Below are positions 57,231-64,000 of a stretch of DNA of 64,000 nucleotides, piece by piece. Each line of letters opens with the position of its first letter. Positions within the stretch are counted from its first letter, which is position 1. Origin of the DNA: an uncultured Muribaculaceae bacterium (lineage in GTDB: Bacteria > Bacteroidota > Bacteroidia > Bacteroidales > Muribaculaceae); NCBI GenBank assembly GCA_910583525.1, contig CAJTXL010000012.1, forward strand, positions 16,811 to 80,810. The letters are read 5' to 3'. The position numbers were made by a program, and so were the translations under genes. The notes below the pieces were generated by a model. That model was not told where the DNA came from. It saw only the letters and a program-made list of their open reading frames with translations, and searched no databases.

Positions 57231-57259
57231 TTTGCATTTGTAAATTTTAGCTAATTTTG
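57231..57259 (+). promoter_or_regulatory. Candidate promoter of the EamA transporter
   Basis: TTTG (57231-57234), 17 bp, then TAATTTTG (57252-57259), with the ATG 22 bp later. The leader would be very short. Spacing is slightly under the usual 19 bp. Confidence 0.6.
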
Positions 57260-57280
57260 TGGGCGATTTATTATAGTTTT

Positions 57281-58222
57281 ATGAATGCTCGTCTGAAAGG
57301 TTATCTGCTTGGTGCGGTGGCTGCGGCTACTTATGGTACGAATCCTCTTTTCGCATTGCCTCTGTATGCCGACGGTATGGACGCCGATTCGGTGCTGTTT
57401 TTCCGCTATCTCATTGCGCTTCCGTTTATTGCGCTGATGTTGGTGTGTCGTGGACGCTCTTTTGCCACGTCGGTGCGAGAGTTGGCTATGCTGGTGTTTT
57501 TGGGGGTGATGGTGGCACTGTCGTCCTTGCTTTTGTTTGAGAGTTATTCTTTGATGGATGCCGGCATTGCCTCGACGCTTCTGTTCGTATATCCGCTGAT
57601 GGTGGCGGTGCTTATGGCTTTGTTTTTCAGGGAGCGTCTGCGTCTGGGCACTTTGTTGTGTATTTTCGTGGCTTTGTGCGGTATAGCGCTTCTTTTCAAA
57701 GGGGGCGACGGAGCTACGCTCAGCGTCGTGGGCACAGGCATGGTGATGCTTTCGTCTCTTACTTATGCAGTATATATCGTCGGAGTCAACCGTCCGCGCA
57801 TGCGTCAGGTGCCGACTTTAAAGGTCATTTTCTACGTCCTTGCATCGGGTGTGGTGCTGTTTGCATCGAAAATCATGTTTACACCGAGCGCACGGTTCTC
57901 GGTGCCGTCGCATTGGTATATGTGGTCGTGCATCTTTGCCCTGGCTTTGCTCCCCACGGTAGTGTCGTTCCTGTGCACTACGGCGGCGGTGCAGTATATC
58001 GGTCCTACGCCGACGGCTATCCTCGGGGCGCTCGAACCGGCAACGGCTGTCCTTATCGGTGTGACGGTTTTCGGCGAGGTCATGACGCCGCGCGACTGGC
58101 TCGGCCTGGCATTGATAGTCCTGTCTGTCTCGCTTGTCGTGGCAGGCGGACGCATCCCGACCTACTTGGTTCATTTCCGCCGCCTGTTCCCCAATCTCCG
58201 TCGCCTCGCCAAACACCGTTGA
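57281..58222 (+). CDS. EamA-family (DMT) transporter
   Basis: A 313-residue inner-membrane protein with ten hydrophobic segments in two repeats, typical of EamA drug/metabolite exporters. The start is ATG 57281; an upstream TTG in frame falls inside the promoter. The ending of the second repeat (IGPTPTAILGALEPATAVLI) is highly typical. The substrate cannot be told. It is divergent from the dcw cluster and convergent with ctp. Confidence 0.92.
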   Translation: MNARLKGYLLGAVAAATYGTNPLFALPLYADGMDADSVLFFRYLIALPFIALMLVCRGRSFATSVRELAMLVFLGVMVALSSLLLFESYSLMDAGIASTLLFVYPLMVAVLMALFFRERLRLGTLLCIFVALCGIALLFKGGDGATLSVVGTGMVMLSSLTYAVYIVGVNRPRMRQVPTLKVIFYVLASGVVLFASKIMFTPSARFSVPSHWYMWSCIFALALLPTVVSFLCTTAAVQYIGPTPTAILGALEPATAVLIGVTVFGEVMTPRDWLGLALIVLSVSLVVAGGRIPTYLVHFRRLFPNLRRLAKHR

Positions 58223-58424
58223 CCCGGCTCTCGACAGAATGTTTCGGTCTATTATCCTGAGCTTGGTTTGCGAGGGTTATGCAAAAAATCACGATTAAGA
58301 CGATGCAAAGATACAATTTTTTGCGATTATAAGCTCAAATCTTACAAAAACTGAGTTTATAACTCGGTAGGCTCTAATAGGACATTCCCGTATGGGCAAT
58401 CACCGCGATAGCGGCGTATGCCTC

Positions 58425-60095
58425 TCACTCCTCTTTCCTCGGCTTGAGGATGATTTGGTAGCGCTCTTTGTCGAGTATGATTTCTTTTGCCTTGGCGAGC
58501 ACCGAATCGTTGCCTAACTGGCGGCGCACACGGTCGGCGTCGGAGTAGTAGCGTGCCGCCAGTTCATCGTCGAGGATTTCGATTATGTCCTTGCGGTTGA
58601 AATCAAGGTCATGGCCCAGGTCATGTTTCAGCATCGCGCCGAGTATGTCGAACTGGGCGGCTACCGAGTCGGTCATATAGCCTTCGGCCTTGGCGGCGTC
58701 GCGAAGGTATTTCAGACCCGTTTCGCACTGTTTGTCATATTTGAAACGCTCGGGGTCGATGAATGCCTTGAAATCCTCGAATATCTCGTCGCTGACCTTG
58801 AACGAGTCCGACGGCACAGGCTCGGGATGCAGCGCTGCGTAGCGTGTGGCGAAATCGTAGGCCCAAAAGTCCGACATTATATTGTAGAGCAGACGGTTGC
58901 CTTCGGCTCTCTTTACGGTCAAGTCGGGCGTGATGCCGCCGCCGTCGCGCACGGTGCGGCCGGCACGTGTGGCGAACTCGTGCGTCAGGCTGTCGGGCAT
59001 ACGCGCCGGACTGCCGTCGGGGTTGCGGTGCGAGTAGTCGAGCACCTGTATAAGGCGTCCCGAAGGTATGTAGTAGCGGCCGGTGGTGATTTTGAGTATA
59101 TCGTCGTAGGGCAGCGGACGAGTCGTCTGCACAAGCCCTTTGCCGAACGAGCGGTCGCCCACTATCACAGCGCGGTCAAGGTCCTGGAGTGAGCCTGCGA
59201 GTATCTCCGAGGCCGAAGCCGTGCCGCCGTCGGTTAGTATCGCGAGCGGTATCTTGGTGTCGAGAGGCTGGCCCACGGTCTTGTAGACGCGCTCGTCGCG
59301 GGTCTCACGGCCTCGCGTACGCACAATCTCGGTACCTTTGGGCACGAAGTTCGACGCTATCTGCACGGCGCTTTCGAGCAGGCCGCCCCCGTTGCTTCGC
59401 AGGTCTATGACCAGTCCCTTGAATTTCGGGTCGCGTAGCATGTCGAGAATGGCGTCGCGCACCTGTCGGGCGCTGCTTTCGTTGAAGGTCGTGAGCCTGA
59501 TGTAGCCCACCCCGAGGCTGTCGACGCCGTAGTAGGGCAGAGGATTCACTTTTATGTCGGCGCGGCGTATGGTGAAGCTGAGGGTGCTGTCGGGCCCGTA
59601 AGGGCGCCGTACGCTTACTTTGACTTCTGTCCCGGCTTGTCCTCTGAGGCGTTTGCTCACGTCGCCCACGTCGGTGCTTTTGCTTATGCTGTCGCCGTCG
59701 ATGGTGACTAAGGCGTCGCCTGCTTTGAGGCCGCTTTTGCGTGCCGGCGACTCCCACTGCGGCTCGCTTATATACACGCTGTCGCCTCGTTTCACTATGA
59801 ATGAGCCTATTCCGGCATATTTGCCCTGCGAGAGCGAGAGTATCTCGTCCTGGTTGTCGGCCGGATAGTACTCGGTGTAGGGGTCTATTTGATATAGGAG
59901 AGCGTCGATGGTCTTGTCCATGATGCCGATGGCATCGAGTGTATCGACGTAGTTAGTGTGCAGCTCTTTTACTATCGCGTTGAAGGTGTGGAGCTTGCGC
60001 GCGAACTGGTCTTTCTTTGCCGCGGCGGTGCTCGTCGCGCCGATGGCGGCGAAGAGCGCGGTGAACAGCAGGGCTATGGCGAATAATCGTTTCAT
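58425..60095 (-). CDS. S41-family C-terminal processing protease
   Basis: A 556-residue periplasmic protease. A signal peptide (to about residue 25) precedes a helical N-domain, a PDZ domain (about 90-180, KSGLKAGDALVTIDGD) and the S41 core. GGTASASEI carries the probable nucleophile S296 and SFGKG the base K319. A ~170-residue C-terminal helical region follows. Such enzymes trim envelope proteins and peptidoglycan hydrolases. The 202 bp between its end and the EamA stop hold no gene, only A+T-rich sequence and small hairpins. Confidence 0.93.
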   Translation of the reverse strand: MKRLFAIALLFTALFAAIGATSTAAAKKDQFARKLHTFNAIVKELHTNYVDTLDAIGIMDKTIDALLYQIDPYTEYYPADNQDEILSLSQGKYAGIGSFIVKRGDSVYISEPQWESPARKSGLKAGDALVTIDGDSISKSTDVGDVSKRLRGQAGTEVKVSVRRPYGPDSTLSFTIRRADIKVNPLPYYGVDSLGVGYIRLTTFNESSARQVRDAILDMLRDPKFKGLVIDLRSNGGGLLESAVQIASNFVPKGTEIVRTRGRETRDERVYKTVGQPLDTKIPLAILTDGGTASASEILAGSLQDLDRAVIVGDRSFGKGLVQTTRPLPYDDILKITTGRYYIPSGRLIQVLDYSHRNPDGSPARMPDSLTHEFATRAGRTVRDGGGITPDLTVKRAEGNRLLYNIMSDFWAYDFATRYAALHPEPVPSDSFKVSDEIFEDFKAFIDPERFKYDKQCETGLKYLRDAAKAEGYMTDSVAAQFDILGAMLKHDLGHDLDFNRKDIIEILDDELAARYYSDADRVRRQLGNDSVLAKAKEIILDKERYQIILKPRKEE

Positions 60096-60126
60096 TGTTG
60101 CGTGATGACGGGTATTTCGTTATGTG

Positions 60127-60148
60127 TGGTCGCGACTCGTCGCGGCCA
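60127..60148 (-). terminator. Hairpin between ribF and ctp
   Basis: TGGTCGCGAC and GTCGCGGCCA form a stem of nine Watson-Crick pairs plus one wobble, with a tight turn. It could terminate or attenuate transcription between ribF and the S41 protease, which are 72 bp apart. Confidence 0.4.
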
Positions 60149-60167
60149 TACAATAAATAACGCTTTT

Positions 60168-61061
60168 TTAGCGAAAAAGATATGTATCTAAAAATTTTTT
60201 TGCCGCGTCTCGGTCGGCTTCGAGCTGTCGCCGCAGCGTTTCGAGGTCATTGAAGCGCCGCTCGTCGCGCAGGCGTCCGACAAACGCTATGTCGAGGGTG
60301 GTGCCGTAGAGTGTGCCGCAGTAGTCGAAAAGGTTGACTTCAAACGACATTGGCGCGCCTTCGACATCGACGGTCGGACGCCGCCCTATGTTTGCCATGC
60401 CGCCGTGACGGCTGCCGTCGGGCAGGGTGGCTTCTACGGCATATACGCCCGTGGGCGGAAGCATGATGCCGCTTTCGGCAGGCGATATGTTGGCCGTCGG
60501 GAAGCCTATTGTCCGGCCAAGCCGTTTTCCCTGCGTAACAAGCCCACGGTAGGCATATCTGCGCCCGAGCATCCTTTCAAGTCGGTCGAAATCGCATTCC
60601 GCGAGGGCTGCACGGGCTGCGCTGCTGTTCGCTGTCTCCGATGGCAGCTGAGGCGCGGTGAATACGGGCATGCAGGCGTCCGTCAGCTCGGCTGCGCCGG
60701 CGCGGTCGCGGCCTATGCGGTTGTCATAGCCCATCATGAATGCGGCCACGCCGTAGTTTCGCTTCAGCATCGCAAGGAACTCGCGGCCGCTCAGGCCGAG
60801 GCATGCCTTGTCTGTATGTAGCACCTCTACGCGCTCCATTCCGAGTGCAGTGAGCCAATCTTTACGTTGTGTCGTTGTCGACAGCAGCTGCGGTGCTCCC
60901 TCGGGCGAGACAATCGTCTTGGGGTGGGCGTCGAAAGTAATCGCCATGGGACCCAGTCCGAGTGTTTCGGCCTGCTTCGAAAGCCTCTCGAGCAGATAGG
61001 CATGCCCGCGGTGAACACCGTCGAACATCCCCACCGTGGCTATGTAGGCCTTTTTTGTCAT
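60168..61061 (-). CDS. ribF: Bifunctional riboflavin kinase / FAD synthetase
   Basis: A 297-residue enzyme making FMN and FAD. The N-terminal adenylyltransferase domain has GMFDGVHRGH and ITFDAHP; the C-terminal kinase domain has GKRLGRTIGFPTAN and MANIGRRPT. The start overlaps the HAD hydrolase stop by 4 bp. Confidence 0.95.
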   Translation of the reverse strand: MTKKAYIATVGMFDGVHRGHAYLLERLSKQAETLGLGPMAITFDAHPKTIVSPEGAPQLLSTTTQRKDWLTALGMERVEVLHTDKACLGLSGREFLAMLKRNYGVAAFMMGYDNRIGRDRAGAAELTDACMPVFTAPQLPSETANSSAARAALAECDFDRLERMLGRRYAYRGLVTQGKRLGRTIGFPTANISPAESGIMLPPTGVYAVEATLPDGSRHGGMANIGRRPTVDVEGAPMSFEVNLFDYCGTLYGTTLDIAFVGRLRDERRFNDLETLRRQLEADRDAAKKFLDTYLFR

Positions 61062-61672
61062 TTGGCCGGCAGATAGTCGGTGAACTCGGTGCCGGGTTTC
61101 ACGTGCACGGCTTCGAAGCCCAAGGCCTTGGCCGCCTCCACGTTGGCAAGGCTGTCATCGAAGAACAGCGTCTCCGACGGCTCTATTCCGAGCTGCTCGA
61201 TGGCATATTCGAATATTCCGGCGTCGGGTTTGGCCGAACGGGCGTCGAACGACGTCACCATACCGTCGAAGTAGTCTTCGCGCCTTAGCCCTTCTTTGCC
61301 GAACTCGGTGGCTATGACGCCGCGCCACATTATAGGGTTGGTGTTGCTCAGGAGGTAGATGCCGTAGCCGTCGCGTCTCAGTTTCCTGAGCGTCTGAAGA
61401 CGTTCTACGGGTATGCCGACTATGAATTTCTGGAATGCGGTATCTATCTGATAGTCCGATACGCTATCGGGAAGCAGCTCTCGCATGGCCGCATGGAAGT
61501 CGTCAACGTTCATCGAACCGTCTTCAATTGCCATGAAGATACCGCTTTGGGCATATTCCCCGAAGTATGTATCGGCGTCGGCAAGGCCGAGTTTGCTATA
61601 GGCATCGACGCATCTGCGGCGCTCTATGTCTATTATTACGCCGCCAAGGTCGAATAGAAGGTTACGTATCAT
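61058..61672 (-). CDS. HAD-superfamily hydrolase (subfamily IA)
   Basis: A 204-residue phosphatase-type protein. FDLGGVIID gives motif I (D8; the second Asp is replaced, as in many members), LLSNTN motif II, KPD motif III and FFDDS motif IV. A helical cap lies between motifs I and II. The coupling to ribF suggests a role with flavin nucleotide phosphates, but this is only context. Confidence 0.9.
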   Translation of the reverse strand: MIRNLLFDLGGVIIDIERRRCVDAYSKLGLADADTYFGEYAQSGIFMAIEDGSMNVDDFHAAMRELLPDSVSDYQIDTAFQKFIVGIPVERLQTLRKLRRDGYGIYLLSNTNPIMWRGVIATEFGKEGLRREDYFDGMVTSFDARSAKPDAGIFEYAIEQLGIEPSETLFFDDSLANVEAAKALGFEAVHVKPGTEFTDYLPAK

Positions 61673-61718
61673 CTCGTATTTTGTGGTTAGGAAGTCCGGC
61701 TTATGGATTTCTCTGGTG

Positions 61719-61726
61719 CAAAGTTA
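61719..61726 (-). promoter_or_regulatory. Candidate -7 element for the HAD-ribF-ctp operon
   Basis: Minus-strand TAACTTTG matches TAnnTTTG, 47 bp before the HAD start. No TTG at the ideal distance. Confidence 0.45.
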
Positions 61727-61840
61727 CGACTTTTTCGCCTAAAAGGCTTGGGGCTACCCGTTAAAATAGATTATTAGACATACTCTAAATATTCTTCTCA
61801 AAGTACTTACGTATTGTCCAATATTTTGTCCAATGTCTTA

Positions 61841-61874
61841 TTTGGCACGCAATGCTTTTTTTTGCGTATTTTTG
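61841..61874 (+). promoter_or_regulatory. Candidate promoter of the LRR/CBM26 protein gene
   Basis: TTTG (61841-61844), 22 bp, then TATTTTTG (61867-61874); the ATG at 61934 gives a leader of about 50 nt. This position argues against longer in-frame starts upstream. Confidence 0.55.
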
Positions 61875-61933
61875 CACACAACTATTTTTTGTTGCAAACC
61901 AATCTTAAACAATCCCGCTTAATACCTTCCCTA

Positions 61934-63307
61934 ATGAACAAAACTTTGACTGCGCTTATCGTGGCCTTGTCCCTGCTCCCGATAAATGCGTATTGTGCAG
62001 ACGTGTTCACCGACAACGGTCTCACTTATGAAGTGTCCGACGAAACAGCCAAAACCTGCACCCTCACAGGGACTGCCGACGGCATGCCAGCCAATGTCGT
62101 CATTCCCGAAACCGTGAACGGTTACACCGTAACGGAAATCGCAAAAGAGGCATTCTTGAATGCAGAAACCATGCGGTCTGTCGTAATGCCAAACACGGTG
62201 ACGGCATTGGGCGAGAATGTATTTTATCGCTGCTGGCAACTTGAGTCGGCAACATTGTCCACCGGTTTGACGGTAGTTCCGGGCTCCACTTTCCAAGATT
62301 GCACTAATTTGTCGTCGATTGTAGTACCCGAAGGTGTCGTTGAACTGAAAGGATATGTGTTTTACGGCTGTACTAGACTGACGTCTATTGTGCTGCCGTC
62401 CACTTTGACTGCGATTGGCAATAATTGTCTTTATGGTGTCGGGTCGGCCGGCGATGCCACAATCTTATGCCGCGCAGCTGTTCCGCCTATCTGTACTGCA
62501 AGTTCTTTCGGTTACAGAAATTGTTATGTCAAAGCGATCCAAGTGCCGGCTGCGTCGGTTGAAGACTACAAGACAGCTTTGGGCTGGTCGGCTTATGCCG
62601 AAAAAATCACCGCGATACCCGAATTCACGGTCTTTGTAAAAGCCGACCAAACGCCATCTGTGTATATTTGGGACAAAAAAGAAATCTCAAAGCCATGGCC
62701 CGGAAATGAAATGACTGAAACAACACAAGTCAATGGCCACACTTTCTATTATTATACAATCAAGGGCTATGACTCGGTAAATCTTGTTGTTGTCATCGGA
62801 AAAGACCAGACAGGAGACATCAAAGGTGTGTCTTCCGACATCTATTTCAACGGGACAACTGAGATAAACATCGATGCCGTGCTTTCGGTGGCTCTCGACC
62901 ACGGTGTCGTGGAGTTCCCCGACGCCGCCTTTACCGAAACGCCAATTAAGGTCAAGGCTTCCGACGGCTGGATGATTAATAACGTGACACTTGGCGACGA
63001 ACAAATCACGCTCGATGACGAGGGGGCTTTCAAGGTGCCCGTGCTATCCGAAAGCAAAACTCTCACGGTAGTATACGTAGAAGACACATCAACCGGCATC
63101 GGAACCGATAGCTACTTTCCCAAAGCAAAAGTATACGTAAGCGGCGGAAATGTCCGCATCGAAGGTGCGGCACCCAATGCCCTTGTCTCTGTATACGACA
63201 TCAACGGCAAACTCGTAAAACAGACCGCCGAACACTCATTCTCGCTCTGCCACAAAGGTGTAATCCTTCTCAACGTCGACGGAAACACTTACAAATTTAC
63301 ACTCTGA
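61934..63307 (+). CDS. BspA-like LRR protein with CBM26-like module and T9SS tail
   Basis: A 457-residue exported protein. A signal peptide (to about residue 21, NAYCA) is followed by BspA-type leucine-rich repeats (about 28-205; IAKEAFLNA, LGENVFYRC, LKGYVFYGC, IGNNCLYGV). Residues about 231-306 (VFVKADQTPSVYIWD, KPWPGNEM, FYYYTI, VNLVVVIGKD) resemble starch-binding module CBM26. The last ~60 residues (VYVSGGNVRIEGA, VSVYDINGKLV) are a type A T9SS sorting domain. ATG 61934 places the signal peptide correctly. It could be a surface protein that binds starch-like glycan or a host ligand. Domain calls are good; role is unknown. Confidence 0.85.
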   Translation: MNKTLTALIVALSLLPINAYCADVFTDNGLTYEVSDETAKTCTLTGTADGMPANVVIPETVNGYTVTEIAKEAFLNAETMRSVVMPNTVTALGENVFYRCWQLESATLSTGLTVVPGSTFQDCTNLSSIVVPEGVVELKGYVFYGCTRLTSIVLPSTLTAIGNNCLYGVGSAGDATILCRAAVPPICTASSFGYRNCYVKAIQVPAASVEDYKTALGWSAYAEKITAIPEFTVFVKADQTPSVYIWDKKEISKPWPGNEMTETTQVNGHTFYYYTIKGYDSVNLVVVIGKDQTGDIKGVSSDIYFNGTTEINIDAVLSVALDHGVVEFPDAAFTETPIKVKASDGWMINNVTLGDEQITLDDEGAFKVPVLSESKTLTVVYVEDTSTGIGTDSYFPKAKVYVSGGNVRIEGAAPNALVSVYDINGKLVKQTAEHSFSLCHKGVILLNVDGNTYKFTL

Positions 63308-63327
63308 GCCCAATAAATATAATACAA

Positions 63328-63372
63328 AAATACCGGAGGGTACGCGCCCGGTGCGCGTACCCTCCGGTATTT
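63328..63372. terminator. Strong bidirectional terminator hairpin
   Basis: A perfect 20-bp inverted repeat (63328-63347 with 63353-63372, arms starting AAATACCGG and ending CCGGTATTT) around a 5-nt loop. It lies between convergent genes and has A/T flanks on both sides, so it can stop transcription from either direction. Confidence 0.85.
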
Positions 63373-63415
63373 CTATGCGATGTCTGCATATATAAAAGGC
63401 GTATAATAAATAAAT

Positions 63416-63766
63416 TTAAATCAATCCATTGTCAGAAATTTCCCAATGACCGCCTTTCTTGGAGCCTATGTAGCGCACAATGTTGGATAGTACGGCAAGT
63501 TCGCGCTCTATAGTCTTTGCGGATACTCCTATTGCCGTAGCGATTTCGGCTCGTGTCGTTTGCGGATTTTCGCAGATTAGGGCTATTATTTGTCGTTGTC
63601 GTTCGCTTAATTTTTTAGCGACATTTTTAGCGACATCGGTATTGCCGGGGTCTGTAATACGTTGGATTGCAGACTTGAGTGGGAAGGTGACTGTGGCGAT
63701 AGTGTGCTTGCTTTCAATAGTCGGTTTGGTGCCCGTAAGGCTTTCCCAGCTTGTGAGTTTGTTCAT
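63416..63766 (-). CDS. Orphan winged-helix domain protein, possible gene remnant
   Basis: A 116-residue frame. Residues about 50-112 form a winged helix (LSERQRQIIALI, TTRAEIATAIGVSAKTI, GGHWEI) like the C-terminal domain of Bacteroidota ATP-binding (AlbA_2-type) regulators and of the Fic protein at 33386. The first ~45 residues match nothing I know, and the larger N-terminal domain is absent. It may be a small DNA-binding regulator or the remaining 3' part of a decayed gene. The start codon sits within a hairpin. Confidence 0.6.
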   Translation of the reverse strand: MNKLTSWESLTGTKPTIESKHTIATVTFPLKSAIQRITDPGNTDVAKNVAKKLSERQRQIIALICENPQTTRAEIATAIGVSAKTIERELAVLSNIVRYIGSKKGGHWEISDNGLI

Positions 63767-63913
63767 GCCATATCCGGCATTTTCGGGGTCAATCCGAAAT
63801 GTCGGTGCATGAGATATAAATTTATCAAAACCTCGTTAGAGGTGTCATTGCCACAGAGTGGCACAATAACAATAGACCATGGCAAGCACGCCTTTAGGTG
63901 TGCGCGGCCATGG
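63765..63913. other. Cluster of inverted repeats (possible structured RNA or element end)
   Basis: Five stems follow one another: 63765-63780 (ATGCC/GGCAT), 63781-63799 (TTTCGG/CCGAAA), 63830-63843 (ACCTC/GAGGT), 63849-63863 (TGCCAC/GTGGCA) and 63877-63913 (CCATGGC/GCCATGG with an inner 8-bp stem holding one G.U). The last is much stronger than chance. The remaining bases to 64000 hold no gene I can support, only short frames on both strands. Confidence 0.5.
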
Positions 63914-64000
63914 GTAGACAAATGCTTTCAACGCAGCACCCTGTCGGGTTTTAGTGGTCGGAAGACTGGTTTTTGGCCAATAATCTGGATTTTAAGGATT

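Noticed and set aside
58080..58316. Minus-strand frame with a hydrophobic N-terminus, behind a TATCTTTG-like box
   Set aside because: It starts with TTG, runs antisense into the EamA gene and turns into Arg/Gly-rich shadow sequence. An antisense transcript from the box at 58306-58313 is possible but unsupported.
63480..63812. 110-codon plus-strand frame at the right end
   Set aside because: Opposite the winged-helix ORF; the minus strand encodes the recognisable domain.
1..64000. CRISPR arrays, tRNA or rRNA genes, insertion sequences
   Set aside because: No regularly spaced repeats, cloverleaf sequences, rRNA segments or transposase genes were recognised on either strand by reading.

Overview
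The window is a piece of a Bacteroidales chromosome, most likely from a gut Muribaculaceae-type organism (the family is inferred; the order is well supported). The evidence is Bacteroidota-type promoters (TTG, about 19 bp, TAnnTTTG), a SusC/SusD locus, type IX secretion (T9SS) sorting domains, a MurF-alanine racemase fusion, and lineage families such as GSCFA, DUF6377 and DUF4494. No tRNA, rRNA, CRISPR array or insertion sequence was recognised.

Layout. 1-3663 (minus): a subtilisin-like protease with a T9SS sorting domain, followed by a partial secreted protein. 3951-10775 (plus): a tightly packed run of a PorE-like T9SS lipoprotein, a GSCFA protein, a MurF-Alr fusion and a DUF6377 membrane regulator. 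11068-26412 (plus): a nine-gene polysaccharide utilization locus (PUL) behind a canonical promoter: SusC, a frameshifted SusD, a SusE-like lipoprotein with four binding modules, a SusF-like protein with a T9SS tail, two GH27-like enzymes, a small CBM-like lipoprotein and two SusB-like GH97 enzymes. 26631-33374 (plus): MlaE, MlaF, HolB, an AddB-like nuclease and HemW.

33386-38694 (minus): an accessory stretch with a Fic protein, an A+T-rich AbiH gene, a membrane alpha/beta hydrolase and RhuM. AbiH and Fic share a canonical promoter and look like a candidate defence pair. 38707-57052 (minus): yggS, DUF4494, an SGNH hydrolase, a sirtuin and the whole dcw cell-wall and division cluster from rsmH to ftsZ, with no mraZ and no murF. 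57281-58222 (plus): an EamA transporter. 58425-61672 (minus): HAD hydrolase, RibF and a Ctp protease. 61934-63307 (plus): a T9SS-tailed leucine-rich-repeat protein with a starch-binding module, closed by a 20-bp-stem terminator. The last 600 bases hold a small winged-helix ORF and a cluster of hairpins.

How it fits together. The PUL looks built for an alpha-glucan, perhaps dextran or isomalto-linked. One GH27-like enzyme and one SusF-like protein carry T9SS tails and should be exported to the surface; the SusE-like lipoprotein and SusD bind, SusC imports, and the second GH27 and the GH97 enzymes finish the job in the periplasm. DUF6377 just upstream is a plausible regulator. Substrate and regulation are inferred from families and context only.
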